A stretch of 64,000 nt of DNA from an uncultured Synechococcaceae cyanobacterium. GTDB lineage: Bacteria > Cyanobacteriota > Cyanobacteriia > PCC-6307 > Cyanobiaceae. Location: the NCBI GenBank assembly GCA_902536065.1, contig CACAVZ010000006.1, positions 16,959 to 80,958 of the forward strand, read 5' to 3'. The position numbers were made by a program, and so were the translations under genes. The stretch's first letter is position 1. Each line of letters opens with the position of its first letter. Shown one piece after another: positions 8,332-18,048 of the stretch. The notes under the pieces are model-generated. The model was given only the letters and a program-made list of their open reading frames with translations. It was not told where the DNA came from and did not search any database.

Positions 8332-9882
8332 GTGAAATACATTTTTATAATTTTTTTTAGTTTTTGTGGTTTATTTTTTAATAATGGTTTAAAGGCCGCT
8401 GAAAAGATAAATATTAAATTTGAAGAGATGGAAATCCCTCTTACTATAGAACAATTATCAAAATTAGAAAAATACAAAGATGATTCAACAGAATTATTAG
8501 ATTGGTTAAAAAAAAATGGATTTATAAGAGTTTTTGAATTATCAAAATTTTTAGAATTTCCAGTTTTCAAAGAAGAGGGATTAAATAGAGAAATATTAAG
8601 AAGTTGGATAGGACGTAAAATTCTTACAGAATTTAGCAAAAGCATTAAAGTTCCAAATGACAATAATGGAACGGAAATATATAACACTATAGAAAATTTA
8701 TTAGATCAAAAAAAAGAAGTTTCAACTTTAGAAATCATAAAGGCATTACCATCAGAAGAAATTTCATTAGATATTGATAATTTAATTTTAATAATTTCAT
8801 CTTGGAAAAATGAATTATCAATGCAACAAGAACTTTTATCCAAATTAAATAAACTTGAAAAAACGAACCATAATTCCTTTAAAAATACTGAAAAAGAATC
8901 AACTCAAGATCTAATAAAAATTGAAAAAAAAATTTATGCCCCTCACCGAGTTAAACCTTTTGAAATTGAAATATGGAAAAACAATAAAATAAATGAAGAT
9001 AAAGAACTGGTAATTTTTATGCCAGGACTTGGAGGCGAAATTAATAATTTCAAATGGATAGGCAACGAATTAGCTAAAAGTGGTTGGCCAATATTATTCA
9101 TAGATCATAGAGGGAGTAATTTAGAATCATTAATAAAAGTACTAGAAGGTAAGGAAACAATACCAGGAAGTGTAGACTTTTTCTTATATAGATTTAAAGA
9201 TTTAGATGCTGTATTAAATGCTCATGAAAATGGAGAATTTGGTTTACCTAATGATTCTTATATTTTAATGGGACATTCACTTGGTGCTTTAATAGCACTA
9301 TTATATGAAGGCAATAAACCTACTGATCAACTAGAAGACAAATGTGATTCGGCATTAAAAGACTTTGCGGTAACAAATTTATCTAAATTACTTCAATGTC
9401 AGTTAAGCGAAATACCATTCCCTAAGAAAAATAACAATAATAAGGCCAGTGCGATTATAGGATTTAATTCATTTGGCAGTTTAGTATGGTCAAAAGAAAA
9501 TAGTACAGGTATTAAAACGCCAACTCTTCTAATAGGTGGTACGTATGACCTTATTACACCATTAATCAATGAACAATTTAGAGTTTTTTCTGCTTTAAAT
9601 AATCCATCAAATAGATTTCTAATTATTGAAGGAGCAAGTCATTTTTCTCCAATAAGAATTAATAAAAGCTATGAAGAAAATAATGACGTCTTCAAAATAA
9701 GTGAATCTTTTATTGGTGCAGAGCCAATATTAGTACAAGATTTATCTAAGAAATTTATAGTTGAATTTTTAAAAAATATTAAAGACCAAAAGATCCCTAA
9801 GGTAGTTAAAAATCAAAGAGATTTAGGACTTGATTTCCATCTTTTAGATCTTGAAACAATAAAAGATATTTCCAAAAATTAG
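8332..9882 (+). CDS. Exported alpha/beta hydrolase with DUF1400-like N-terminus
   Basis: A 516-residue protein. The signal peptide (MKYIFIIFFSFCGLFFNNG, cleavage near LKAAE) supports the GTG start at 8332. The N-terminal helical part (about 30-170, with IPLTIEQLSKLEKYKDDSTE) matches the DUF1400-type domain found before cyanobacterial hydrolases. The hydrolase core follows: an oxyanion-region motif FMPGLGGEINNF, the nucleophile elbow GHSLGA with Ser near 328, an acid in GTYDLITP and the catalytic His in EGASHFSP. It is probably a periplasmic esterase or lipase-like enzyme; the substrate is unknown. It converges on the peptide-transport permease, sharing a TTAG double stop. Confidence 0.8.
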   Translation: MKYIFIIFFSFCGLFFNNGLKAAEKINIKFEEMEIPLTIEQLSKLEKYKDDSTELLDWLKKNGFIRVFELSKFLEFPVFKEEGLNREILRSWIGRKILTEFSKSIKVPNDNNGTEIYNTIENLLDQKKEVSTLEIIKALPSEEISLDIDNLILIISSWKNELSMQQELLSKLNKLEKTNHNSFKNTEKESTQDLIKIEKKIYAPHRVKPFEIEIWKNNKINEDKELVIFMPGLGGEINNFKWIGNELAKSGWPILFIDHRGSNLESLIKVLEGKETIPGSVDFFLYRFKDLDAVLNAHENGEFGLPNDSYILMGHSLGALIALLYEGNKPTDQLEDKCDSALKDFAVTNLSKLLQCQLSEIPFPKKNNNNKASAIIGFNSFGSLVWSKENSTGIKTPTLLIGGTYDLITPLINEQFRVFSALNNPSNRFLIIEGASHFSPIRINKSYEENNDVFKISESFIGAEPILVQDLSKKFIVEFLKNIKDQKIPKVVKNQRDLGLDFHLLDLETIKDISKN

Positions 9883-10901
9883 TACTCTATTCTTGGATCT
9901 AAATATGCGATTAAAATATCCACAAAGAGATTTAAAGAGACTATGAGCATAGAGGTAAAAATTACAATTCCTTGAACCAAAGTATAGTCTCTTTGAGAAA
10001 TAGCTTCATGTAATCTTAAAGCAATACCTGGCCATGAAAAAGTTACTTCAAACAATAGAGTACCTCCTGCTAATGAGGCCATAGTCAAGCCAGAAATAGT
10101 GACAATTGGCAATAGAGCATTAGGCAATGCATGGTTTAAAAATATTTTTTTTCTTGATATACCTCTACATATAGCAGCATTTACATAATCACTTTTTAAC
10201 GTCTTATCCAAATTCACTCTTAATGAGCGGCTGAATATACCACTTAATAAAAAGCCAAGGGTAATCGAAGGAAGTGCAAGATGATAAAGACTATCTTTCA
10301 AAGCAATAATATTATTTGAAAGAATACTATCTAAAACTAGAAAACCTGTAATTTGAGGTTGTTTTTGAAATATTGGAAATCTACCCCCAATTGGTGAAAT
10401 ATTTAACAATACAGAAAATAATAATTGCGCTAACATCGCACCCCAAAAAGGAGGGATTGCATATGTAGCAATTCCAAATATTCTCGCAATATAGTCAGTC
10501 TTCCCACCTCTATTTTTCAAGCCTATTAACCCTAAAGGGAATCCTATTAGTATTGCACTTAATATTGAAAAGAATCCAAGCTCTAGACTTGCAGGCAATG
10601 ACTTAAGAATAATCTTTAGGACCGACTCTTGGGTACTAAGAGATTGGCCAAAATCAAAGTTCAATATATCTTTAATATATGAAAAATATTGATTAATTAA
10701 GGATTCATTTAGCCCCAATTTATTTCTAAGAAATTCCCTTGAAACCTCATCAGCCCCAGATCCAAGTATGGCATCTACAGGATCCCCGGGAGCAACTCTC
10801 AATAAAATAAATACTAATGTAGAAATTATCCATAACATTATTGGTATTAATGAAATTTTTATTAATGAATAATTTAATAGTTTATTAAAATTTCTACTCA
10901 T
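9879..10901 (-). CDS. Peptide ABC transporter permease, DppB/OppB-like
   Basis: A 340-residue inner-membrane permease of the dipeptide/oligopeptide/nickel importer type. It has an N-terminal helix, then VAPGDPVDAILG, about five further helices, and the C-terminal pattern EVTFSWPGIALRLHEAI ... YLDPRIEY that marks DppB proteins. I use the ATG at 10901; a TTG one codon upstream is also open. It overlaps the 3' end of the substrate-binding protein gene by 8 bp, so the two are coupled. No DppC-type second permease or DppD/F ATPase lies nearby, so the importer must draw on subunits encoded elsewhere or be incomplete. Confidence 0.88.
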   Translation of the reverse strand: MSRNFNKLLNYSLIKISLIPIMLWIISTLVFILLRVAPGDPVDAILGSGADEVSREFLRNKLGLNESLINQYFSYIKDILNFDFGQSLSTQESVLKIILKSLPASLELGFFSILSAILIGFPLGLIGLKNRGGKTDYIARIFGIATYAIPPFWGAMLAQLLFSVLLNISPIGGRFPIFQKQPQITGFLVLDSILSNNIIALKDSLYHLALPSITLGFLLSGIFSRSLRVNLDKTLKSDYVNAAICRGISRKKIFLNHALPNALLPIVTISGLTMASLAGGTLLFEVTFSWPGIALRLHEAISQRDYTLVQGIVIFTSMLIVSLNLFVDILIAYLDPRIEY

Positions 10902-12471
10902 CAATTAACTTAAGATCACTTAACGAAATTATTCCTGCACCATTAAAAATTGGTTTTGATATTTTATTTTGAGACCATGCTTTTTGAGAGGACACCCAAA
11001 TAGGAATATAAGGGATTGAATTTGCTGCTATTTTTTCAATTTCAACAAGTTTTTCTAATCTTTTAATTCCACTAATTTTTTCACTCTCAAGAAATAAGTC
11101 TTCAACTTTATTAGATCCCCAAAAACTACCGCTATAAACTGATTCTCCTTTTTTACATATGTTATTAACTATTTCATTACAACTTAAAAGAGGGGTGAGA
11201 TAGGCTTCTGGATCTGAATAAGCTCCAGTCCAATCTAAAATAACTGCTGTATAAATTCCTAAACTTAGATTCTTATAAACTGTTGTAGATTCAACCCCAT
11301 TGAGTTCAATATCAATACAATCTTTCAAAGAATTTTTTATTTCTTCCTGCCATGTGAGGGCAATAAGCTTGTCAGCTGGTACATTCGATCTATAAGTAAG
11401 AGGTATTTTGAGAATATTTCCATTACAATAATTTTCTTTTTGCAATAGCCTTCTAGCCTCTAAATAATCATATTTAGGCCAAAGTTCTTGATTTTCTTTT
11501 TTTAATATTGGAGGAATAATTGATCTAGATGGCTTCCTTAATCCATAACTTACTTTTTCACTAATTAATTTTCTATTAAGACTTTTTGCTAAAGCCTTTC
11601 TTAAATTAAGATTACTTAAGGGATAAGCACTAGTTTTAAGGCTTATAAAACTTAATTCATTGAAAGGGCTATTACCTTCTTTAATCTTTTTATTCTCACT
11701 AAAATTCTTCAGACTGTTTCTCTGACTATCATCAATTGAATTTGATAAAAGCACGTCAATTTGTTTACTTTTTAAAGCCCCAAAAAGAGAAGATGAATTT
11801 GAATATCCCACAAAATTAATGCCATTATTTAAGGGTTTTTCGCCCCAATAATTTAAATTTGGATCAATTGATTGAACTTCATTTGAAAAACTGGTCAGCA
11901 AGTACTTGCCAGTGCCAACAAATTTTTCATTTAGAAACTTATCAGTATATTCTTTATAAAATGTAGGAGATATTGGAGTTAAATTTACTGATGTAAGTAA
12001 ACCATTTAAAGAACTTGATGGCTTATTTAAATTTATTATGACTGAATATTCATTTGGCGTTTCTATTGATTTAATTTTATTTCCTAAAATATAGTTCATT
12101 GTTCCAATTCTTTTGAATCTATCAAAGGTGAACTTTATAGCATTTGAGTTAAATGCAGTTCCATCGTGAAAAAAAACATTCTTTCTTAAATTAATAGTTA
12201 TTTGGATTCTATCCTTTGAAATAATTGGCATCCCCGAGGCCAATTCAGGGATTAATTCTCCATCAGAATTTAATTCATATAATGTGTCTCCTAGAGAACT
12301 GATTAATTGAATTGCTTTGAGAGTATTTGCTCTGGCTGGATCTAAAGATTCAATTTTTCCAGAACTTGCTACTGTGATTTTTTTAGATATTTTTTTTGAG
12401 ACGCAAGAATTCTGTAAAAAGGAAATTAAAATAATAAATATTGATAAAACAACTTTTTTTTTATATTTCAT
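10894..12471 (-). CDS. Peptide ABC transporter substrate-binding protein, family 5
   Basis: A 525-residue extracytoplasmic solute-binding protein (SBP family 5, DppA/OppA-like). The N-terminus is a lipoprotein-type signal (hydrophobic stretch, then QNSC at about residues 20-23). The family hallmark is present: VASSGKIESLDPARANTLKA, then NLRKNVFFHDGTAFNSNAIKFTFDR. It probably captures peptides or similar ligands for the permease encoded next. It overlaps the small upstream gene by 11 bp and the permease gene by 8 bp, so the three form one operon. Confidence 0.88.
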   Translation of the reverse strand: MKYKKKVVLSIFIILISFLQNSCVSKKISKKITVASSGKIESLDPARANTLKAIQLISSLGDTLYELNSDGELIPELASGMPIISKDRIQITINLRKNVFFHDGTAFNSNAIKFTFDRFKRIGTMNYILGNKIKSIETPNEYSVIINLNKPSSSLNGLLTSVNLTPISPTFYKEYTDKFLNEKFVGTGKYLLTSFSNEVQSIDPNLNYWGEKPLNNGINFVGYSNSSSLFGALKSKQIDVLLSNSIDDSQRNSLKNFSENKKIKEGNSPFNELSFISLKTSAYPLSNLNLRKALAKSLNRKLISEKVSYGLRKPSRSIIPPILKKENQELWPKYDYLEARRLLQKENYCNGNILKIPLTYRSNVPADKLIALTWQEEIKNSLKDCIDIELNGVESTTVYKNLSLGIYTAVILDWTGAYSDPEAYLTPLLSCNEIVNNICKKGESVYSGSFWGSNKVEDLFLESEKISGIKRLEKLVEIEKIAANSIPYIPIWVSSQKAWSQNKISKPIFNGAGIISLSDLKLIDE

Positions 12472-12730
12472 AATTACTTAATTTTTCTGAAGAATTATTT
12501 GAGCAAAAAATTTGTAAGGTTATTTGACTTATTTCTAAAGCAAATGTTTTTTTAGAATTACAGGCGAAAGGCCACTCTCTCACCCAACAAATTTCTTTAC
12601 CTATATTTAAACCAATTACTTGAAAAGTCTTATTGCTGTTTTTAATTTTTACACAAGCACCTTTATAAAGGTTTTCAGAAAAAATTAAATTATTTTTTTC
12701 ACTATTATCTAATAGTTTTGAATGAATCAT
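12461..12730 (-). CDS. Small conserved protein upstream of peptide transporter
   Basis: An 89-residue protein starting from the ATG at 12730; a GTG seven codons upstream (12751) is the alternative. No signal peptide or membrane helix. The core LYKGACVKIKNSNKTFQVIGLN, then ICWVREWPFACNSKKTFALEISQI, reads like a small beta-barrel, SH3-like domain. It has several cysteines and a WVREWPF motif, which I associate with conserved cyanobacterial small proteins rather than a named family. Its 3' end overlaps the start of the substrate-binding protein gene by 11 bp, so the two are co-transcribed. Function unknown. Confidence 0.55.
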   Translation of the reverse strand: MIHSKLLDNSEKNNLIFSENLYKGACVKIKNSNKTFQVIGLNIGKEICWVREWPFACNSKKTFALEISQITLQIFCSNNSSEKLSNYEI

Positions 12731-12800
12731 TAAGGTGCTAAAGCCAAACACTTACTTTCTTTGGTTTAACAAGCTATAAAGAAATTTGCAAACTATTTTT

Positions 12801-14102
12801 TTAAATACAACTTAATTGACTTGCAATAATTTTGACTTCATTAAGCGAATTTATTTCATCTTTCGATTTCTCAAAATCTCCATTATTAACCTCATGAGTA
12901 ATAACGACAATTTCAGCTTTGTCCTCACTTGTATCAAGCTGAACAATTGATTCGATTGATACATTATTCTTTCCAAAAATATCTCCAATCTTTCCTATGA
13001 CACCTGGACTATCCAGACAAATAATTCTAAGGTAATTTTTTTTATTAATTTGAGAAGATTGTATGATGTGGCAGTTTCTCCAGAAATAAAAAGATAATAA
13101 TGGATCGATTGAATTATTATTTTTTACTAAGGTGGCATGCAGATTTAATATATCTGATACAACTGATGCAGCAGTTGGGCCACTCCCTGCACCTGGACCA
13201 TATAACATTATCTCTCCAAGAGGATCAGCCTCTATCAATAGGGCATTATTAACTCCCTTAACTGTTGCCAAAGGATGAGATTTTGAAATCAAAGAAGGGC
13301 CTACCCAAATATTCAAAGCGAGTGAATCATTACAATTAACTTGTCCCCTTTCGGAGAGCGCTAAAAGTTTTATTTCAAACCCTAATTTATTGGCATATTC
13401 GATATCCTTTAAATTGATTTTACTAATGCCCTCAGAATGAATCTCCTCTCTTTTGATTTTTCCTCCAAATGCAAGTTCACTAAGAATTAAAATCTTATCA
13501 GCCGCATCATGACCTTCAACATCTGCAGTTGGATCAAATTCTGCATACCCAAGGCTTTGGGCCAATTTTAAGGTCTCCTTGTAATCAGCTTTTTCATTTG
13601 TCATCTTTGAAAGAATAAAATTTGTTGTGCCATTTATTATCCCAACCATTTTTTTTATACTGTTACTTTTTAATGATCTTTTTAAGGGTTCAATTATAGG
13701 AATACCCCCGCAAACTGCCGCCTCTGATAATATATAAACTCCCTCTTTAGATGCAGTTTCATATATTTCTTCTCCATATCTTGCGATGACTGCTTTATTT
13801 GCTGTAACAACAGATTTACCTAATTTTAATGATTGCAGAATAATATCTTTTGCCAAATCAACCCCACCCATAACTTCAACAATTACATCTATAGAGGGGT
13901 CATTAATTAATTTAAACGGATCATCAGTTAATAAATTATTATCTAGTTCAATATCCCTTTTTTTATAAAGATCTTTAACTGCTATTTTTGCAATTTCTAT
14001 TTCTTTTAGAATTGGATGTGAATCAACTTTAGAAGTTAATATTTTATAAATCCCTGAACCTACAGTTCCAAAACCTACAATCCCAATTTTGCATTTTCTC
14101 AT
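12801..14102 (-). CDS. hom: Homoserine dehydrogenase
   Basis: A 433-residue protein. The Rossmann NAD(P) motif is at the N-terminus (GIVGFGTVGSGIY, about 6-18). The catalytic core includes GGIPIIEPLKRSL and INGTTNFILSKM and the family signature around AYAEFDPTADVEGHDAADK, and a C-terminal ACT domain (about 350-430, GVIGKIGDIFGKNNVSIES) should give feedback control, typically by threonine. It reduces aspartate semialdehyde to homoserine, the branch point to threonine and methionine. Full length for the family. sufE lies 44 bp upstream on the same strand. Confidence 0.95.
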   Translation of the reverse strand: MRKCKIGIVGFGTVGSGIYKILTSKVDSHPILKEIEIAKIAVKDLYKKRDIELDNNLLTDDPFKLINDPSIDVIVEVMGGVDLAKDIILQSLKLGKSVVTANKAVIARYGEEIYETASKEGVYILSEAAVCGGIPIIEPLKRSLKSNSIKKMVGIINGTTNFILSKMTNEKADYKETLKLAQSLGYAEFDPTADVEGHDAADKILILSELAFGGKIKREEIHSEGISKINLKDIEYANKLGFEIKLLALSERGQVNCNDSLALNIWVGPSLISKSHPLATVKGVNNALLIEADPLGEIMLYGPGAGSGPTAASVVSDILNLHATLVKNNNSIDPLLSFYFWRNCHIIQSSQINKKNYLRIICLDSPGVIGKIGDIFGKNNVSIESIVQLDTSEDKAEIVVITHEVNNGDFEKSKDEINSLNEVKIIASQLSCI

Positions 14103-14146
14103 TTTTTATTTCTTTTAACCTTGAGTTTAATTTTATATTATTAGGC

Positions 14147-14566
14147 CTACAAAAATTCGTTTGCTTGTGACTTCATTTTCAACAAAATGTTTAAAAAACC
14201 ATTTGACCGAGAAGGAGTTAAACTTGATCTTAAACCAGTATCTTCAATAAATTTCTTATCTATTTTAATAACCTCATTTGGTGTTAATTCATTTAACCCA
14301 GTAATTAAAAATGCTAATAAACCTTTGGTTATTAGGGCATCAGAATATCCTTCCCAAAATAATTTACCGCCTTTATTATTTGCCTTAACAAAGACTTCTG
14401 AAACGCATCCCTTAACTTTATTTTCTTCAACAAGGATTTCACTATCTGGTTCTTTCAATTTTTTGCCTAACCACAAAATGTATTCATATTTTCTTTTTGG
14501 ATCCTCTGATTTCTTCAACTTTTCTACTAATTTTGATAAATTATTGTACTTTTCTAGATTTTCCAT
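14147..14566 (-). CDS. sufE: SufE-family cysteine desulfurase partner
   Basis: A 139-residue protein with the SufE fold. The conserved acceptor cysteine is near residue 54 (NKVKGCVSEVFV), followed by the family block FWEGYSDALITKGLLAFLI and the C-terminal GLRSSLTPSRSNGFLNIL. It accepts sulfur from the SufS desulfurase and passes it to the iron-sulfur scaffold in the cytoplasm. No other suf gene lies adjacent. A 136-codon open frame on the opposite strand is a shadow of this gene. Confidence 0.92.
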   Translation of the reverse strand: MENLEKYNNLSKLVEKLKKSEDPKRKYEYILWLGKKLKEPDSEILVEENKVKGCVSEVFVKANNKGGKLFWEGYSDALITKGLLAFLITGLNELTPNEVIKIDKKFIEDTGLRSSLTPSRSNGFLNILLKMKSQANEFL

Positions 14567-14605
14567 TTTTTTAAAACTATTAATAAATCACAATTAGATC
14601 TCTTA

Positions 14606-15163
14606 TTATACAAATATTTCTTTTTCTGTGATATAGCCTGACAAGGGAATATCCCATTCAGCTCTAGTTAATGGAATAGTACTTACACAATTAGAAGTTA
14701 AAACCCCAATGCATGGAATATTCCTCCATTTTTCGTCTTTCCTTAATTTATCGAAATAACCTCCTCCATAGCCTAATCTTATTAAATTTTCATCCACAGA
14801 AAGGCATGGAAGAAGTATCATATTCACCTGCTTATGACTTAATAAAAAAGAGTTATTTGGACTTGGTATCCCCTCAGTGTCTTTTATAAGAGGTTTTTCA
14901 TCCCATGGAAAAAATAATAATTCTTTTTTATCTTTACATTTGGGCAAAGCTAAAGAAAATTTTTCCCTAAGACTTCTTATATCTACTTCATTTTTTAAAG
15001 GCCAATATATTGCTATGTAATCAATACATTTATTTCCTTTAACAAATGAATCAACAAAAATTTTTACATTTTTTTCTACTTTTTTCCTTTGATCAAAGGA
15101 GATCTTATCTCTGAGTTTTCTGAACTTGTCCCTCTCCAATTTCTTTTTTTCAAAGATAGTCAT
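14606..15163 (-). CDS. 5-formyltetrahydrofolate cyclo-ligase
   Basis: A 185-residue protein starting at the ATG at 15163; an upstream TTG two codons earlier is less likely. Family features are the basic N-terminus (KKLERDKFRKLRDKIS), WPLKNEVDIRSL in the middle, and the signature LIRLGYGGGYFDKL near residues 130-145, which binds ATP and folate. It converts 5-formyl-THF to 5,10-methenyl-THF with ATP, salvaging folate; FolD, which acts on the product, is also in this window at 30578. The start is 9 bases from the ruvC stop, so the two are probably co-transcribed. Confidence 0.9.
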   Translation of the reverse strand: MTIFEKKKLERDKFRKLRDKISFDQRKKVEKNVKIFVDSFVKGNKCIDYIAIYWPLKNEVDIRSLREKFSLALPKCKDKKELLFFPWDEKPLIKDTEGIPSPNNSFLLSHKQVNMILLPCLSVDENLIRLGYGGGYFDKLRKDEKWRNIPCIGVLTSNCVSTIPLTRAEWDIPLSGYITEKEIFV

Positions 15164-15172
15164 ATTCAATCT

Positions 15173-15646
15173 TCAGTTGAATCCTTCCTCATTTAGTTTT
15201 GTGAGTGCTATGGCCAAAGCATCTGCTGAGTCATCTGGCTTTGGGGGTTTGTTAAGTTCTAAGTCATACATAACCGCATTAAGAACTTCTTTTTTAGATG
15301 CTTTTCCAGACCCAGCAATCGTTAACTTTATCTGAGCAGGCGAATATTCACTAACATTAATATTTTTAGAAGCCAATGCCATCATAATCACGCCTCTAGC
15401 CTGTACCACACTAATAGTAGTACTTGATCTATAAAAGAAAAATTTTTCTACAGCCGCTATATTTGGTTTCCAATGATTTAATAATTCATTAAGATCTTTT
15501 AATATTTCACAAAGTCTATCTCCTTCCTTTTTATCTTTACCTGTCTCAATAACTCCACAATCTAGCAATATCTTTTTTTGATTTTCAACTTCAATAATTC
15601 CATAACCAACTCTTGCTAATCCAGGGTCAATCCCAATTATTCTCAC
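15173..15646 (-). CDS. ruvC: Holliday junction resolvase RuvC
   Basis: A 157-residue endonuclease that cuts four-way DNA junctions. The catalytic acidic residues sit in the expected motifs: Asp7 in [13 protein letters not shown], Glu in [12 protein letters not shown] (about 65) and the C-terminal pair in [14 protein letters not shown] (about 137-150). The start codon is GTG. The gene lies between chlI (5 bp upstream) and the formyl-THF cyclo-ligase, an order I associate with Prochlorococcus. Full length. Confidence 0.95.
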   Translation of the reverse strand: MRIIGIDPGLARVGYGIIEVENQKKILLDCGVIETGKDKKEGDRLCEILKDLNELLNHWKPNIAAVEKFFFYRSSTTISVVQARGVIMMALASKNINVSEYSPAQIKLTIAGSGKASKKEVLNAVMYDLELNKPPKPDDSADALAIALTKLNEEGFN

Positions 15647-15651
15647 TGGAG

Positions 15652-16740
15652 TTAAGCTTCTGCAGATAATTGAAATTTTGTAAGATTTTCTTTTTCATCT
15701 AAATCAAATACTTTACAAAAAGCTTGAATAACCCTTTCGCCTGAATCAACTTGTTCTAAAGGATCTTTTCTTAATCTATGCCTTAAAGAACAAGAAATAA
15801 CCCTTGCTATGTCATCTTCTTGAACTTCAGTTCTGCCCTCAAAGGCTGCGATTGCTCTTGCCGATCGATTTGTAACAATATCTCCACGCAAACCATCAAC
15901 ATCAAGTTCTCCGCAAATTGCAGAAATATTCAATCTAAGGTCATCGTCCATCTGAACAGAATTTAAAATTTCTTGAGCTTTAATAACCTTTTGTTGAAGT
16001 TCATCCTGTTGTTTTTCAACACTCATCGCAAACTCATCAGGATTATCATCAAAAGAAGTTCTTTGATCTACTACTTGAACTCTTAATTCAGCATCTCTAA
16101 CTGTTTTAACCTCAACACTCATGCCAAACCTGTCTAGTAGCTGAGGTCTTAATTCCCCTTCCTCTGGATTTCCGGAACCAATGAGGACAAACCTCGCAGG
16201 ATGTCGAACAGATACTCCCTCCCTTTCAACAGTATTCCATCCAGAAGCAGCTGAATCTAAAAGTACATCAACTAAATGATCATCAAGCAAATTGACTTCA
16301 TCAACATATAGTAAACCTCTATTTGCTTTTGCCAACAAACCAGGTTCGAACGCTTTCACACCTTCGCTCAAAGCCTTCTCTATATCAATAGTTCCACAAA
16401 GCCTGTCTTCAGTAGCTCCTAAAGGCAAATCAACCATTGGCACTTGTTTTTTAATACTCTCTAGATTTTCGCCTTGAACAACTTTTTCCAACACTTCTTT
16501 ACTCTGCAAATCTGGGTCAATTAAAGAACTATTATATGGATCGTCTTTAACAACATCTATTGCAGGCAATAAATCAGCTAAAGCTCTTATTGTAGTTGAT
16601 TTTCCAGTTCCTCTATCACCCATTATCATCACTCCTCCAATTCTTGGATCAATAACATTTAACAAAAGAGCTAATTTCATTTCTTCTTGACCAATCACAG
16701 CTGTAAAAGGGAAAACTCTTCTTTTCTTTGTTGTAGTCAC
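15652..16740 (-). CDS. chlI: Magnesium chelatase ATPase subunit I
   Basis: A 362-residue AAA+ protein that powers insertion of Mg2+ into protoporphyrin IX, the first committed step of chlorophyll synthesis, together with ChlD and ChlH. Walker A is [10 protein letters not shown] (about 41-50) and Walker B is [16 protein letters not shown]. The DRFGMSVEV region holds the arginine of the sensor site. I start at the GTG at 16740, which gives the usual [13 protein letters not shown]-terminus; the frame is open 11 codons further but that part does not match the family. Five bases separate its stop from ruvC. Confidence 0.95.
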   Translation of the reverse strand: MTTTKKRRVFPFTAVIGQEEMKLALLLNVIDPRIGGVMIMGDRGTGKSTTIRALADLLPAIDVVKDDPYNSSLIDPDLQSKEVLEKVVQGENLESIKKQVPMVDLPLGATEDRLCGTIDIEKALSEGVKAFEPGLLAKANRGLLYVDEVNLLDDHLVDVLLDSAASGWNTVEREGVSVRHPARFVLIGSGNPEEGELRPQLLDRFGMSVEVKTVRDAELRVQVVDQRTSFDDNPDEFAMSVEKQQDELQQKVIKAQEILNSVQMDDDLRLNISAICGELDVDGLRGDIVTNRSARAIAAFEGRTEVQEDDIARVISCSLRHRLRKDPLEQVDSGERVIQAFCKVFDLDEKENLTKFQLSAEA

Positions 16741-16861
16741 AATTTTAGTTTTCTTTAATAAACAAATAATCAATAGATGCTACTTCAGAAAATGTTTTTA
16801 GTAAATATCCCTTTTGAATTAAAACTAAAGAGAATAGAAATTTAATTTAATTTATATGTTT

Positions 16862-17611
16862 CTAATTTCTTTTTGAATTGTTCAAAAACCAGTTTATTTG
16901 ATGGACAATTCCTCTTAAAACATTGATTTCATGCTTTGATGTATTTGCTCTTAAAATAAAATTCTTGAATTTACTTATTTTTGCCCTAGAAGTATGTTTT
17001 AGTAAATATCCGACTTTCAGAAGCATTACCTCTATCTCCACAAATGAATCATGTATTTGTTTTGATGATGCAAGATTAAAAGCTAATAAATCTCGATCTG
17101 AAGTTCTTTCACTGAAATTACTTAATTCATACAAAACTATAGAAACTGCGTGAGAAAGATTTAAAGAGGGATTATTTGTAGAAGTAGGTATATTAAAAAT
17201 CTTATTTGCCAGAAGTAATTCATTATTAGTTAAACCTCTATCTTCTCTCCCGAATATAATTGCTAAATTATTTATCTTTTTGAAAGATAAAATCCAAGAA
17301 AATATATTTTCAAAAGATTCTAAAAATGAATCTTTACTTACATTAATCTTTCCAGAAGAGGCGATAACTAAATCACAATCACAAATTGCATCTTCAAGAT
17401 CATCAAAAATTTTGCAATGATCAAGATATTTTTGACCTTTAAGGGCCATTTTTCTTGCTTCTAAACAGAAAATATCACATTTTGGAGAAACAATTCTTAA
17501 CTCTTCAACATCAAAGTTGGAGCATAATCTTGCAATACTCCCAACATTTAAAGGACCTTTTGGTTCAACTAATATGACCTTTAAATTAGAAAAATTTTTC
17601 TCCAAAATCAT
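16862..17611 (-). CDS. TrmH/SpoU-family RNA 2'-O-methyltransferase, TrmJ-like
   Basis: A 249-residue SPOUT methyltransferase. The three motifs are visible: VEPKGPLNVGSIARLCSNF (about 16-34), AIIFGREDRGLTNNE (about 118-132) and IPTSTNNPSLNLSHAVSIVL (about 140-160), which together form the trefoil-knot SAM site. The order and the C-terminal helical extension suit the TrmJ/LasT group, which methylates tRNA position 32, but the exact target is inferred. Its ATG overlaps the stop of cytM (ATGA), so it is translated with cytM. Confidence 0.88.
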   Translation of the reverse strand: MILEKNFSNLKVILVEPKGPLNVGSIARLCSNFDVEELRIVSPKCDIFCLEARKMALKGQKYLDHCKIFDDLEDAICDCDLVIASSGKINVSKDSFLESFENIFSWILSFKKINNLAIIFGREDRGLTNNELLLANKIFNIPTSTNNPSLNLSHAVSIVLYELSNFSERTSDRDLLAFNLASSKQIHDSFVEIEVMLLKVGYLLKHTSRAKISKFKNFILRANTSKHEINVLRGIVHQINWFLNNSKRN

Positions 17612-17994
17612 TCAAGACTATGTAGATATTTTAATAAATTAGACATATTTACCGGATCAATTTCAAAACTTGGCATAGGCGGAGTAAGACCACCTGTAAC
17701 TTGTTCTATTATCTCTTTATCATTCAAACGTTTAGTTATTGAGTGTAAGTCTGGTCCAACTAATCCTCTCGCTGTAATTCCGTGACAACCCACACAATTA
17801 ACCTTAAAAAGAGAATCTCCTTCCTTAGCAGATCCATTAAGCTCAAGAGTTTCAAAAATATATTTATTATTTTCATGATGATTTAAGAAAAACACTGAAA
17901 AACATATAAATACAAACATAAAAAAAATAAAAAACTTTTTTAAGAATTCTTTTTTTAGGACTCTTTCTGCTGCAGATGATGAAGATGTTGACAC
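17608..17994 (-). CDS. cytM: Cytochrome cM, membrane-anchored c-type cytochrome
   Basis: A 128-residue mono-haem cytochrome c. An N-terminal basic region and one hydrophobic helix (about 21-38, FFIFFMFVFICFSVFFL) anchor it, and the haem motif CVGCH is at about residues 67-71. The distal methionine ligand is near 107 in TPPMPSF. Size, single anchor and the MPSF ligand match cyanobacterial cytochrome cM, a stress-linked electron carrier whose partners are still debated. Its stop overlaps the ATG of the trmJ-like gene. It is divergent from petG with a 54-bp gap. Confidence 0.85.
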   Translation of the reverse strand: MSTSSSSAAERVLKKEFLKKFFIFFMFVFICFSVFFLNHHENNKYIFETLELNGSAKEGDSLFKVNCVGCHGITARGLVGPDLHSITKRLNDKEIIEQVTGGLTPPMPSFEIDPVNMSNLLKYLHSLE

Positions 17995-18048
17995 AAAAAA
18001 TATTCTCTATGTAACAATTGTGAATAAGAAATTCAAAAAAAGCAAAAA

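Noticed and set aside
14187..14597. 136-codon open frame opposite sufE
   Set aside because: Shadow of sufE; codon pattern and lack of any motif argue against a gene. The same applies to the frames opposite the hydrolase (8322-8687), clpC (51105-51494) and the cyclase (55867-56250).
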